From contig NZ_CP090064.1 of the NCBI RefSeq assembly GCF_023100685.1, positions 1,550,001 to 1,614,000 on the forward strand: a stretch of DNA of 64,000 bases, written 5' to 3'. The notes below the pieces were generated by a model. The model was given only the letters and a program-made list of their open reading frames with translations, was not told where the DNA came from and searched no databases. This DNA is from Proteus vulgaris (GTDB taxonomy: Bacteria; Pseudomonadota; Gammaproteobacteria; Enterobacterales; Enterobacteriaceae). Position numbers and translations under genes: made by a program. Shown one piece after another: positions 23,045-32,203 of the stretch (the stretch's first letter is position 1; the number at the start of each line of letters is the position of its first letter).

Positions 23045-24111
23045 TGCCAGTTAGTAACATTAAATTTCACATGTCTGGCCGTGATGTCAAAAAACATGGC
23101 CAACTGAATATTAACCCTGACCAGAAATGGACATACGGGGAATTAGCGCAAATCGGCTTTGGTGGTTTTTCTGCGATGGACTCCGCGATTAGCGGTGGTG
23201 CAATGCAAGGGGGCTTAATTCAACGTGAAATGTTGCAACACGTTTTACCGGGTGTCATTCGTACCGCAACGCGAGTTCGTGTGCTAGATGAAATCACCGG
23301 TATCGTCAATGCAGGTGAATGGCATGATGAAGAAATCATTCTGAATGTGGCGACACCAACTGGTAAAGCCGAGCTTTATGGTGATCATACCAATGTGCCA
23401 TTAGCGTCTTATGCGCAAGACCAAGAGCGCCGTGGTCTTGTCCGTTTCGAATTAGGTTTCCAAGTTGGTAAATTAGAAGAAGCGCGCCAATCTTCTGCAG
23501 GCTTTGTTGCGATGGAAGAAAAGCGTAATTCAGTGACTGAATCATTAGAGCAAGGCCGTGAGCGTGTGGGTTATTACGGATTTAACAGCCCTGAAACGCG
23601 CGTCTTTGGTTTGATGAATGAGCCTAACTTGCCTGCCTATGAAACAGCAAAAGGCAAATGGAAAGGCGGAACATTTGCAGATATTACTGCTGATATTACC
23701 GATATGTTCTCGCGTATTGAAACGAGTTCTGGCGGTATTATCAAAGATGATACGCCAATCACCTTAACATTGCCGTTGGGCTTTCGATCTGCACTGAATG
23801 TGGCTAATCCGGTGGCTCGAGGTGAAACAGTCAAACAATGGATAAATGAAAACTATCCAAATATGCGTCTGGTTTTCTCTCCTGAATTTGTTGGCGCAAA
23901 TGGTGGGGCTGATGTGGCCTATATGTTCGCAGATAGCATTGATGATGGTTCAACAGCAACCAGTGCGGTGATCCTGCAAGTTGTACCTGTGAAATACCAG
24001 TTATTAGGTTCACTCAACCAAATTAAAGGGTATATGGAAGATGCAACCAATGCGACTGCAGGTGTGTTTGTAACTCGTCCGTGGGCGGTGACACGCTTAA
24101 CTGGCATTTAA
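23044..24111 (+). CDS. Major capsid protein, DUF2184 family
   Basis: The 355-residue protein follows the cement protein and precedes a terminator. It has the DUF2184 features GGFSAMDSAISGGAMQGGLIQREML, HDEEIILNVATPTGKAELYGDHTNVPLASY and GRERVGYYGF. The C-terminal half carries the HK97-like shell region (ITLTLPLGFRSALN and VVPVKYQLLGSLNQIKGY). It forms the icosahedral shell. The terminator right after it probably lowers expression of downstream neck genes. Confidence 0.93.
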   Translation: MPVSNIKFHMSGRDVKKHGQLNINPDQKWTYGELAQIGFGGFSAMDSAISGGAMQGGLIQREMLQHVLPGVIRTATRVRVLDEITGIVNAGEWHDEEIILNVATPTGKAELYGDHTNVPLASYAQDQERRGLVRFELGFQVGKLEEARQSSAGFVAMEEKRNSVTESLEQGRERVGYYGFNSPETRVFGLMNEPNLPAYETAKGKWKGGTFADITADITDMFSRIETSSGGIIKDDTPITLTLPLGFRSALNVANPVARGETVKQWINENYPNMRLVFSPEFVGANGGADVAYMFADSIDDGSTATSAVILQVVPVKYQLLGSLNQIKGYMEDATNATAGVFVTRPWAVTRLTGI

Positions 24112-24132
24112 TCTTACCACTTCTCTTTTTGC

Positions 24133-24154
24133 GCCCTCATTTGAGGGCTTTTTT
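24133..24154 (+). terminator. Terminator behind the capsid gene
   Basis: GCCCTC-atTT-GAGGGC forms a 6-bp GC-rich stem followed by T6. Incomplete termination here would give high capsid and lower tail gene expression. Confidence 0.85.
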
Positions 24155-24180
24155 ATATCTAAACAATAGGAGAGCACTCC

Positions 24181-24522
24181 ATGCCTCTTTACGCATATTG
24201 CACATTATCAAATGACCAGAACTATACCGTGAGAGACGGGAAAGTGTTTATTGCCGGTCAAGCTAATGTGATGACCAAACACATGTATACACCGCGTGGC
24301 CGTGTGACGGAAATTTCTGACGAGCAATATAAACAGCTCAAAGAAAATCACGTTTTTAATCTTCATTGTGAGAATGGCTTTATTGCCGTTGAGCATCGCA
24401 AAGAAGATCCCGAAAAAGTTGCCACTGATATGGAAGCTAGCGACCAATCAGCTCCTGACACTCCTGAATCGTTAGAAGCTGAAAAGTTAGACGTTCCTAA
24501 AGCTAACAAAAAAGGTAAATGA
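24181..24522 (+). CDS. Head-associated hypothetical protein
   Basis: The 113-residue product starts MPLYAYCTLSNDQNYTVRDGKVF and has a charged, disordered C-terminal third ending in KANKKGK. It lies between capsid and head-tail connector genes, the place of small head fibre or accessory proteins in related myoviruses. An AGGAGAG Shine-Dalgarno sequence is present. Function is inferred from position only. Confidence 0.65.
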   Translation: MPLYAYCTLSNDQNYTVRDGKVFIAGQANVMTKHMYTPRGRVTEISDEQYKQLKENHVFNLHCENGFIAVEHRKEDPEKVATDMEASDQSAPDTPESLEAEKLDVPKANKKGK

Positions 24523-24956
24523 TTATGGATACGAGCACATTCCCTTTAACGTCATTCCGTGTGCTCTATCCGCAGTTTAACTCTGTGGGTGATGATGAAA
24601 TATTTATCATTGCTCAATCTGCGTTGAACTATTTCTCTGCCTGTAAGGGTGTTTGCACTAACGAACTGTGGATGCTCGTTGTTGCACACATGCTAACACT
24701 CAGAAAAATGATTGCTGATGATGAGTCGCCCACCGGTGTTGTGACGAGTGTAACCATTGATAAGGTAAGCGTGTCATTTACGGCACCGCCTGCCGGTTCT
24801 GATTGGTCGCACTGGTTTAAAATGACCACCTTTGGCCAGCAGTTTCTAGCACTGATCAAACGTTGTAGCGTCCCTCAATATTTTGGTGGTGGTGGCGAAC
24901 GTTCGGCCTTTCGGGGTGTTGGGGGGCGATTTACACGAGGAGGGCGATTACGTTAA
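24519..24956 (+). CDS. Head-tail connector, DUF4054-like
   Basis: The 145-residue protein has FRVLYPQFNSVGDDEIFIIAQSALNYFS near the N terminus and a central LRKMIADDESPTGVVTSVTIDKVSVSF. The C terminus is Gly- and Arg-rich (FGGGGERSAFRGVGG). This fits the DUF4054 connectors that sit beneath the portal in DUF1073-type phages. The start at 24519 or 24525 cannot be told apart. Confidence 0.75.
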   Translation: MIMDTSTFPLTSFRVLYPQFNSVGDDEIFIIAQSALNYFSACKGVCTNELWMLVVAHMLTLRKMIADDESPTGVVTSVTIDKVSVSFTAPPAGSDWSHWFKMTTFGQQFLALIKRCSVPQYFGGGGERSAFRGVGGRFTRGGRLR

Positions 24957-25414
24957 TGACTAAATTAGCGCAATTAAAAGCGGTTTACGATGAATTGGCT
25001 AAAAAGCGATTAAGTGTTGGCTTCTTTGAGCACGCAAAATATCCCGATGGAACACCTATTGCTTATGTTGCCTCCATTCAAGAGTTGGGATATCCGGCTG
25101 GTGGTATTCCTCCTCGCCCGTTTTTAAGGCCGACCATGAATGATAAAAAGCAGGATTATAGTCAGTTAATTTTTCGTGCTGTGAAAGCCACTATTAAGGG
25201 CAACATCACGCTGGATAATGGGCTGACTCAAATTGGTGCGACGGTTGCGGGCGATGTGAAAATGGCAATAAAAGCAGTCACAACACCGGCACTGAATGAT
25301 TCAACGGTCAAAGCAAGAGCACGTCGTCATAGTAAAGGTAAAGCCACACAAAAGCCGTTAGTCGATACTGGCCAAATGCTTCAAGCGGTTAGTTTCGCAG
25401 TGGAGGATAAATAA
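24956..25414 (+). CDS. Neck/tail completion protein (HK97 gp10-like)
   Basis: The 152-residue basic protein has KKRLSVGFFEHAKYPDGTPIAYVASIQELGYPAGGIPPRPFLRPTM, split here as GFFEHAKYPDGTPIA and IPPRPFLRPTM, a pattern seen in phage neck proteins of the gp10 group. A C-terminal LVDTGQMLQAVSF is also conserved in them. It should link the head completion ring to the tail. It overlaps its neighbours with TAATG junctions. Confidence 0.75.
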   Translation: MTKLAQLKAVYDELAKKRLSVGFFEHAKYPDGTPIAYVASIQELGYPAGGIPPRPFLRPTMNDKKQDYSQLIFRAVKATIKGNITLDNGLTQIGATVAGDVKMAIKAVTTPALNDSTVKARARRHSKGKATQKPLVDTGQMLQAVSFAVEDK

Positions 25415-25785
25415 TGTTTGGTAACTTAAACCGTATCGCTTCACGTTATATTCCACAGCAAAAGGTGCTCTGGTTTCGATTTAAAGAACGTGGGCCTGAT
25501 GATAGAGGGAATGACCAGAATTACTATTACGATCCAGTAGAAGTTCGTGGCAGTTGGCAGGCGGTCGATACCCAAGATGTTCAATCAATGGGATTAGATA
25601 CAAGCCAAGTGTACCGGCGTTTATATACCTCTCATGATATTAAAGCTGTGCAACGTGGTACATCCCCTGATTTTCTCGTATTCAATGGTAAGAAGTACGA
25701 TGTTGTGGGTGATGCAGACTGGTACGAACAAGATGGCTGGAAATCGGTGATCTGTATTGAGGCGGGTACTTATGACGGATTATGA
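25414..25785 (+). CDS. Phage collar/neck protein
   Basis: The 123-residue product has KVLWFRFKERGPDDRGNDQN and YDVVGDADWYEQDGWKSVICIE. Similar small proteins lie in the connector block of myoviruses with DUF3383 sheaths. It probably takes part in head closure or the collar. The assignment is based on position and general resemblance. Confidence 0.62.
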   Translation: MFGNLNRIASRYIPQQKVLWFRFKERGPDDRGNDQNYYYDPVEVRGSWQAVDTQDVQSMGLDTSQVYRRLYTSHDIKAVQRGTSPDFLVFNGKKYDVVGDADWYEQDGWKSVICIEAGTYDGL

Positions 25786-26287
25786 GGTTGATGTTGCTAT
25801 TCGCAAACAACTCTTGTTGCAGTTAAAAGAAGTCGGCATTGAGATCCCTGTTAAAGCTGGTTTCCAATCTACCAAGCAGGGCCGTGAAGATAATATGGTG
25901 ATGTTTTTTCCCATCAATGAAAGTGGCCTCGGTTGGCAAGGGCGAAAATATAATGTTCAAGGCAATAAAGCCAATCACCAAGAAAACCAGTTATCCGAAA
26001 ATACGTACCAAGTTCAAGCGTTCGTGACGCAATTAGGCAATTATACAGCCAAGGATATTACCGCGATTGTCAGAATGATCGCCAATTCATTACCGTTTGT
26101 TGAGGCACTTCGGAAACAAGGTATTGGCATTCAACGGGCAACCGGTATTCGAACGCCTTATTTTCTGAATGACCAAGGCAACTACGAACAAAACCCCTCA
26201 TTTGATTTCAATGTGACATTTAATCGCACACTTCATCCCGATACTGACGCCGTGAGTGCGTTGTATCCCGATATCTATCGTATTTAA
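25772..26287 (+). CDS. Tail terminator-like neck protein
   Basis: The 171-residue protein (ATG 25772, behind GAGGCGGG) has QLKEVGIEIPVKAGFQSTKQG, then SENTYQVQAFVTQ and FDFNVTFNRTLHPDTDAV. This resembles the gateway/terminator proteins of DUF3383-sheath phages that cap the tail tube next to the neck. The sheath gene follows 8 bases later. Assignment moderate. Confidence 0.68.
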   Translation: MTDYEVDVAIRKQLLLQLKEVGIEIPVKAGFQSTKQGREDNMVMFFPINESGLGWQGRKYNVQGNKANHQENQLSENTYQVQAFVTQLGNYTAKDITAIVRMIANSLPFVEALRKQGIGIQRATGIRTPYFLNDQGNYEQNPSFDFNVTFNRTLHPDTDAVSALYPDIYRI

Positions 26288-26295
26288 GGAACGTT

Positions 26296-27783
26296 ATGTC
26301 TATCAAACAAACTCGCTATGTCGATATCGCGAGTGCGGTGATTGGCGCGTCAGCTGTACCGATGCGCAAGCTCACGGCTCGTATTTTTTCAACTAACCCT
26401 AAAATCCCTGCAGGTAAAGTGCTTGAATTTGCCAGTGGCCAAGTCGATGACTTATTGGGTGCTGATTCACCCGAGGCACATTTTGCACGACAGTATTTCA
26501 GCTATGTCAGTCCAGCACCTGCAAGCAAGCCCAAAGAACTGCAAATCGCATCTTATGAACCGGTTGGCCGTGCGCCTACTTTGTTTGGTGAAAAGACAGG
26601 GGATTTAGCCGATTTAAAATTAATCAATGATGGTGAACTCAATATCACTATTGGAAAAGTGACAAAAACAATCACAGGAATTGATCTCTCTGAAAGTACG
26701 TCATACGCGGATGTTGCGACAGCTGTGCAAGCGAAATTAAACGCAGAAAATGAGCCTCAATTTGCTAGCGCCTATGTCACGTTTAATTCCCTAGATAGTG
26801 CTTTTGTTATTAGCGGTGGCGTACAAGAGCGTGCGGATATTAGTGTACGCCAGTCGGTGCTTGCTGATGCGATGAATATTAGCCACGGCACATCATCTGC
26901 TGGTAATCCTGCTCAGACTCCATTACAGGCGTTCATCACGTCTGAAGCAATTTCAGACTCATTTGGTAGTGCAACGTTTTTAACGGAACTCTCATTAGAG
27001 CATGCAGTAGAGCTGGCACAGTATGTTGCGGGTGAAAACGTGAAGTACCAACTTCATTTATCTGTGACTAACAAAAATGCTGAAGATTTTAGTGGGGCGC
27101 TGGTGGGAACGGCTTCAACAGCCTTAAACCTGAAAACAGCGGATAAATTCTTTGTTCATGCGTTGCCTATGGCCATTATGTCAGCCACGGATTATGACCG
27201 AACCAATGCGACAACAAACTATATGTATCGTCAATTTGGTGTCACATTTCCATCTCAAATTACGACCGATATCGATGCAGATCGCTTAGATAAATTACGA
27301 GTGAATTATTACGGAGAAACGGCCGTATCAGGTTCGCATATTAGTTTCTATCAACGTGGTTTCTTATGTGGTGGTGTTGCTAACCCATTAGATATGAGTG
27401 TCCATGCTAACGAGCAATGGTTAAAGGCCTATATCTCACAACAGTGGTTTAGTTTGTTAATGGCCACACGCGGAGTACCCGCTAATAAAGACGGTGAAGC
27501 ACGAGCAATGATGGTGATTGCAGGGGCGGTAACTAAGGCGATTAACAACGGTACAATTCTAGCGGGCAAAACATTAACTGATGTGCAAAAAATCGCAGTG
27601 ACAGACGCTTCTGGTGATGATTTGGCATGGCACGATGTACAAAACAAGGGTTATTGGTACAACGCTCAAATTGTCGAAAGCACAGGCCCATCTGATTTGC
27701 CTGAATATGTCATGAAGTACGTATTAATTTACGGTAAAGGCGATTGGGTTCGTAAAGTCGAAGGCTCTCACAACTTAGTGTAA
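26296..27783 (+). CDS. Contractile tail sheath protein, DUF3383 family
   Basis: The 495-residue product starts MSIKQTRYVDIASAVIGASAV and has the DUF3383 features FSTNPKIPAGKVLEF, YFSYVSPAPASKPKELQIASYEP and, later, YMYRQFGVTFPSQITTDIDAD. The final third (GEARAMMVIAGAVTKAINNG) is the conserved sheath core. It forms the contractile outer tube, so the virion is a myovirus. The tube protein gene follows at once. Confidence 0.9.
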   Translation: MSIKQTRYVDIASAVIGASAVPMRKLTARIFSTNPKIPAGKVLEFASGQVDDLLGADSPEAHFARQYFSYVSPAPASKPKELQIASYEPVGRAPTLFGEKTGDLADLKLINDGELNITIGKVTKTITGIDLSESTSYADVATAVQAKLNAENEPQFASAYVTFNSLDSAFVISGGVQERADISVRQSVLADAMNISHGTSSAGNPAQTPLQAFITSEAISDSFGSATFLTELSLEHAVELAQYVAGENVKYQLHLSVTNKNAEDFSGALVGTASTALNLKTADKFFVHALPMAIMSATDYDRTNATTNYMYRQFGVTFPSQITTDIDADRLDKLRVNYYGETAVSGSHISFYQRGFLCGGVANPLDMSVHANEQWLKAYISQQWFSLLMATRGVPANKDGEARAMMVIAGAVTKAINNGTILAGKTLTDVQKIAVTDASGDDLAWHDVQNKGYWYNAQIVESTGPSDLPEYVMKYVLIYGKGDWVRKVEGSHNLV

Positions 27784-27793
27784 GGAACACAAT

Positions 27794-28246
27794 ATGAATG
27801 ATGTATCAGCAACCGGCTTGAGTATTGTTATTCAAGCACACAAAACATTTCCGACCGGTATTCAAATAACAACGTTCGCTGATGATGCCGATCCATTAGA
27901 TTTACCCGCGGTCGATATAGCGCAAACCGGTATGGACATAAATGGCAATCTAGTCAGCTGGTCAGCGCCTACGCCTCAAACGGTGACAATCAATGTATTA
28001 GCCGGTAGTGAAGAAGATGAAAACCTCGCTATCTTGCTTGACTCTAATACTGCTCGTCGCGGACAACGTCATGCTGGTGACATTATCACGATGGTTGCCT
28101 CATACGGGGATGGTTCAACGACCACTGCGCGTAATGGGAAAATTACGAATGGTAGTCGCGGTAGTTCTGTTGCAAGTGCAGGACGCCACAAATCAAAGCA
28201 ATACACTTTTGTGTTCCAAGACTTCGACCGCACTCGCGCACGTTAA
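27794..28246 (+). CDS. Tail tube protein, DUF3277 family
   Basis: The 150-residue protein has GLSIVIQAHKTFPTGIQITTFADDADPLDLP and VTINVLAGSEEDENLAILLDSNTARRGQRH in pieces, typical of DUF3277 inner-tube proteins paired with DUF3383 sheaths. It builds the rigid DNA channel. A terminator follows its stop, as often seen behind highly expressed tube genes. Confidence 0.87.
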   Translation: MNDVSATGLSIVIQAHKTFPTGIQITTFADDADPLDLPAVDIAQTGMDINGNLVSWSAPTPQTVTINVLAGSEEDENLAILLDSNTARRGQRHAGDIITMVASYGDGSTTTARNGKITNGSRGSSVASAGRHKSKQYTFVFQDFDRTRAR

Positions 28247-28250
28247 TTCA

Positions 28251-28275
28251 AGGCGGTTCTTCCGCCTTTTTTTAT
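28251..28275 (+). terminator. Terminator behind the tube gene
   Basis: AAGGCGG-ttct-TCCGCCTT forms a compact hairpin followed by further T residues, 5 bases after the tube stop codon. It is probably leaky, since tail genes continue beyond it. Confidence 0.8.
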
Positions 28276-28286
28276 GGATATCAATC

Positions 28287-28745
28287 ATGTTGATTAAACC
28301 GAAAGAAATTACGATCACCGATGCTGACCGTGAAGAGCACACTTTTATTATTAGCCGATTACCAGCAACGATTGGGCGTGAAATTCTGGCGAAATACCCT
28401 TTATCAAATGCGCCTAAAATTGGCGACTATGAAGTCAGCAAAGAAGCCATGCTTAAGATGATGGCTTACGTTGCAGTAGAAAAAGAAGGGCAAGAAGTCT
28501 ACTTAAAAACTAGCACTCTGATTGATAATCATGTGCCTGATGGAGAAGCATTGATCCGTCTTGAACTCGAAATGCTGAAGTATAACACCAGTTTTTTCGG
28601 CAAAGACGGGAGCCAAGGTTTCCTCCAATTCCTGCTCAACAAAATAACCGGTTCACTCCCGTCGATTATAAAAACGCTGATGGATTCTTTGCCGTCATCA
28701 TCTCAGCCGGTTTCGCCACGCTCACAGAACTCAAAACGTCAATAG
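28287..28745 (+). CDS. Tail assembly chaperone, with programmed -1 frameshift
   Basis: The zero-frame product has 152 residues and starts MLIKPKEITITDADREEHTF. At 28592-28598 a perfect slippery heptamer T TTT TTC lies in frame after codon AGT. After a -1 slip, the frame stays open to TAG at 28823-28825. It would add a tail ending TSIDLEEAFDLWEIAITNRY and NEALASSKG, typical of the second part of tail chaperones. The lambda G/GT pair works the same way. The gene sits directly before the tape measure gene, as expected. The longer product thus covers 28287-28825. Confidence 0.8.
   Translation: MLIKPKEITITDADREEHTFIISRLPATIGREILAKYPLSNAPKIGDYEVSKEAMLKMMAYVAVEKEGQEVYLKTSTLIDNHVPDGEALIRLELEMLKYNTSFFGKDGSQGFLQFLLNKITGSLPSIIKTLMDSLPSSSQPVSPRSQNSKRQ
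28592..28598 (+). promoter_or_regulatory. Slippery heptamer T TTT TTC for -1 frameshifting
   Basis: The zero frame reads AGT TTT TTC GGC. Slippage by -1 keeps TTT pairing at both ribosomal sites. The -1 frame is open from here to 28825. Confidence 0.65.
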
Positions 28746-28831
28746 ATTTAGAAGAGGCGTTTGATTTGTGGGAGATCGCAATTACCAACCGTTATAACGA
28801 AGCGCTGGCTTCATCGAAAGGATAGTTAATC

Positions 28832-31354
28832 ATGTCGCTGTTAGATACGTTTGTACAAGTGTTTGAGTTTGATACTCAACAAGCTGATGATGCTTTTAAT
28901 CGAGTCAGTAAATCGACAGATGACATTATTGCTGAGATGAAAAAAGCGCAACAATCGGCAACAATGGGAGCTGATGGGTTTACGCAATTTATTCAAAACT
29001 TATCAGCTCAATTGACAGAGTTATCATCAAACTCAGTCGATATTAATGTTAATAGTGACACATCAGGAGTTGCTAATAACATCATTGCTGAAATTGAACG
29101 CATTAAAGAAAGTGCAAACACAAACGCAGATGAAATAACTAATGTTATTCAAAGTGTTATTGATAATATTGGGAATATTCAATTAGATGATTCTCTTGAA
29201 ATAGATATCAATACAAATGAAGCACAACAAAAAATAGCGTCGACGATAGAAGAGCTGAAAAGCTTAAAGGAAACAATTTTATCAACGGGTGATAATGCCG
29301 ATATTTCTTCAAATTTAATCGCTGAAATTGAAAGCATTCAAAATGGATTAAATAACACTGAAAATAAATTTAGTGGATTTATTCAAACAATTATTTCTCA
29401 GATATCAAATATTCCGGATGGCGAAATTACTCTTGATCTTAATAGTAATGACATACCTGAAAAAATAACGTCTGTTACATCTAAAATTGATGAACTGAAA
29501 TCATCAATGAGTTTGCTTGATATTCAACGTGATGAGCTATCACAAGGGATGAATGACAGCAATGTTTCATCTGATGCGTTAAATGCACAATATCAACAGA
29601 TGCAAGATGAATTACTGGTTTTGAATAATGAGTTAAGCACGCTCACTAATGCAGAGAAAAAGAATAGAGAGGGAAAAAAAGCCATTGAGGCCATTCTCAC
29701 TGCATTAAATGCCGACTATACGCAGTTTATTGAAACAATGCGTACAAAAGGGATTAAAACCACTGACGAGGAATCAAAGGCTCAAGATCACTTACAAAAA
29801 GAACTTTCAGAAACAGAGGCTAAGTATAAAGAAGCTGGAAGCTCTGTTGCAGGATTTGCGACAAAGGCGCTAGGTGCAGTTGGCATTGTCATGAGTATTG
29901 GCAGTATTTTTGCCGAATCCGTTTCTCGTTCTCAAGAGATTGAAACGCTGGATAAGCTGGGTAAAAAAATCGGCGTTGCGACTGCAGACGTTGATGCGTT
30001 TTCTGGTGCAATGGCTGAATTAGGCGGTTCTAGAGAATCCGCACAGGCTGATTTATCTGCGATGGCCAATGCGTTTGGCAACACTAAAGACTTAATGGAA
30101 AAAGTGCTTCAGACTGCGGACAAAGTTCAAGGAATGAGCTTTGATAAAGCGAAGAAAACGCTGGAAGGTATGGGAGTATCGGACGATAAAACCATTGAGT
30201 TAATGATGAAGGGGCGCAAAGAATTAGAGCGCACAATGGGTATTCAAAAAGAATATTCTGGAATCAGTAAGGAGAGTATTGAAAGTTCGATTAAATTTAA
30301 TAGTGCTATGGCAAAATTTCAACAGTCATCAGGGTTATTGAAGAATAGCTTTTTAGAAATGGTGATACCCGCTTTATCTAAAGGATTAGAGTGGTTAACA
30401 AAATTAGTGACTTTTTGTAAGGAAAACAAAAACATTGTAGTGGGATTCTTTACTGCTGTTGCAACTATTTTGATGGGAAAATATATCCATGCTATGAAGT
30501 TAGCCAGTATTAGCACATGGACAACACTTTTCCCTATTATTGCCATCATTGCTGTTATTGCACTATTAGCTACCGTTTTTGCAATTGTTTATGACGACAT
30601 CATGAACTTTATCGACGGCAATGATTCAATGATCGGTCGTATTCTTGAAAAATACCCACGTTTAAAAATCGTTATTCTTGCATTATGGGAAACATTCAAA
30701 AAACTATTTGAATATCTAAAAGTTATTGTCGGTGTTGTTGCTGATATTGTTGTTGCTGGCTGGAATTTGATGGCATCAGCATTGAAAAACTATGTGAAAT
30801 TCTTAATCAACTGTATTGCTGTTATTGCAGGTTGGGGGAAGTCTTTTGCGGGCGTTTTCACTACTGTGACTGATGCAATAGTCGATGCGTTTAATTGGAT
30901 GTGGAAACAGGTTGAAAAAATATTGGGTTGGGTAACTAAAGGGATTGATAGTGTAAAAGGTGTTTGGGAGTCAGCTAAAAATTTATTTAGCAGTGACGAT
31001 GATAATGAAGTCACTGTAACTCAAAAAGTAGAACGAAAGCTGACTGATGATGGAAAGCTGGAATATACCATCCCCGAAGATAAGCAAAGCACAGAACAAA
31101 TATCAACGAGACAATCCATTGCCCAAGCAAATGCACAGTTAGATGCGATTGCCAACAATGCGATGAACCCAATCACGAGTCAAGCAATCAGTAATCGATC
31201 CAATGTGAAGAATGAAAGTAACGTAAGCATTGGCGAAATTAAGATTGAGACTCAAGCCACAGATGTACAGAGTGTCGCAAGTGGACTTAGCAATGCGCTA
31301 CAAGATGAAATAGCTAATGTTAATCAACAACATTCTAGTGGCTTGGGAGGTTAA
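28832..31354 (+). CDS. Tail tape measure protein
   Basis: The 840-residue protein has the length and make-up of a tape measure. Residues 1-320 are long amphipathic helices rich in Asn, Ile and Glu. A small Gly/Ala-rich segment (AGFATKALGAVGIVMSIGS) follows, then two or three strongly hydrophobic stretches near residues 530-590 and 630-650 that may enter the host membrane. The C terminus is polar. It sets tail length and is stored in the tube. The gene follows the frameshifted chaperone by 6 bases. Confidence 0.92.
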   Translation: MSLLDTFVQVFEFDTQQADDAFNRVSKSTDDIIAEMKKAQQSATMGADGFTQFIQNLSAQLTELSSNSVDINVNSDTSGVANNIIAEIERIKESANTNADEITNVIQSVIDNIGNIQLDDSLEIDINTNEAQQKIASTIEELKSLKETILSTGDNADISSNLIAEIESIQNGLNNTENKFSGFIQTIISQISNIPDGEITLDLNSNDIPEKITSVTSKIDELKSSMSLLDIQRDELSQGMNDSNVSSDALNAQYQQMQDELLVLNNELSTLTNAEKKNREGKKAIEAILTALNADYTQFIETMRTKGIKTTDEESKAQDHLQKELSETEAKYKEAGSSVAGFATKALGAVGIVMSIGSIFAESVSRSQEIETLDKLGKKIGVATADVDAFSGAMAELGGSRESAQADLSAMANAFGNTKDLMEKVLQTADKVQGMSFDKAKKTLEGMGVSDDKTIELMMKGRKELERTMGIQKEYSGISKESIESSIKFNSAMAKFQQSSGLLKNSFLEMVIPALSKGLEWLTKLVTFCKENKNIVVGFFTAVATILMGKYIHAMKLASISTWTTLFPIIAIIAVIALLATVFAIVYDDIMNFIDGNDSMIGRILEKYPRLKIVILALWETFKKLFEYLKVIVGVVADIVVAGWNLMASALKNYVKFLINCIAVIAGWGKSFAGVFTTVTDAIVDAFNWMWKQVEKILGWVTKGIDSVKGVWESAKNLFSSDDDNEVTVTQKVERKLTDDGKLEYTIPEDKQSTEQISTRQSIAQANAQLDAIANNAMNPITSQAISNRSNVKNESNVSIGEIKIETQATDVQSVASGLSNALQDEIANVNQQHSSGLGG

Positions 31355-31355
31355 A

Positions 31356-31886
31356 GTGCTTACAGAAGTCAAAATCTTTGATTTAGAGTCGTTTTCTACA
31401 TTGTTTGATAGTGTTAACCCAATTCAAATCAACATCAGAGATGAGCATAAAGCGACACAGTTTCAAGTTGAAAGCGGTGAAACTCGTAGTGATCATGTGA
31501 TTATTAATCCCATCGAAATTGGTATGGATTTAGTGCTAACAGGGGAAATAAAAAACATCTTCTCATCTATGCAACAGGTTTTTGATGAACACAAACTTGT
31601 CGGCATTCAAACCCGAGTTAAAACTTACCAACCAATGTTATTAACGGGTTTTAATCATGATGAAATACCCGACATGATTGATGCGATAAAACTGTCACTA
31701 CGGTTTGTTGAGTGGCGCACTGTTGATCCTGAATACGGAGAACTACCGCCTCGATCCACACAAAAGCCAACTCAATCATCCACGGTAAATCGGGGGAATG
31801 TGCAAACAAAAGAGGCAGATTCTGAAACCAAGAAAAAAGGTTCTGTTGCAACAAAAATTGCGGATGGTGATTGGAGCTTCTTCTAA
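31356..31886 (+). CDS. Baseplate/distal tail protein (Dit-like)
   Basis: The 176-residue product starts with GTG at 31356 behind a strong GGGAGG sequence. It has FDSVNPIQINIRDEHKATQFQVESGETRSDHVIINP, split as INIRDEHKATQFQ and SGETRSDHVIINP, and GFNHDEIPDMIDAIKLSLRF. This is a conserved baseplate protein of contractile phages placed after the tape measure. The C terminus is a Lys/Gln-rich tail. Assignment as Dit-like rests on position and fold impression. Confidence 0.7.
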   Translation: MLTEVKIFDLESFSTLFDSVNPIQINIRDEHKATQFQVESGETRSDHVIINPIEIGMDLVLTGEIKNIFSSMQQVFDEHKLVGIQTRVKTYQPMLLTGFNHDEIPDMIDAIKLSLRFVEWRTVDPEYGELPPRSTQKPTQSSTVNRGNVQTKEADSETKKKGSVATKIADGDWSFF

Positions 31887-32203
31887 TGAAAGTTATACCT
31901 TTAAAAGCTATTCCAAACCAGCGCTTATCCGTCAATTTAGAAGGTGTTAATTGGACACTAACAATAAAAGCCGGTCGTAATGCTATGTATATCGACATTG
32001 AACGTGAAAATGTTGTTATAGCAATTGGTATGCGAGCTGTTGCAAACACTCCTATTATTCCTTATCGCTATCTGGCCAATGGCACTAATTTGGCGTTTAT
32101 AACAGAAAATGATGATCTGCCCTGGTATGAATCATTTGATAGAACCCAATCATTAATTATTTGGAGTGATGATGGACTTACGACGAATACGAGTGGGGAT
32201 TGA
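31886..32203 (+). CDS. Baseplate plug-like protein
   Basis: The 105-residue product starts MKVIPLKAIPNQRLSVNLEG and continues with WTLTIKAGRNAMYIDIERENVVI and RYLANGTNLAFITEND in pieces. Such small beta-rich proteins are annotated as baseplate plug proteins in related phages. It overlaps the preceding stop (TAATG) and the next start by about 30 bases. Confidence 0.72.
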   Translation: MKVIPLKAIPNQRLSVNLEGVNWTLTIKAGRNAMYIDIERENVVIAIGMRAVANTPIIPYRYLANGTNLAFITENDDLPWYESFDRTQSLIIWSDDGLTTNTSGD

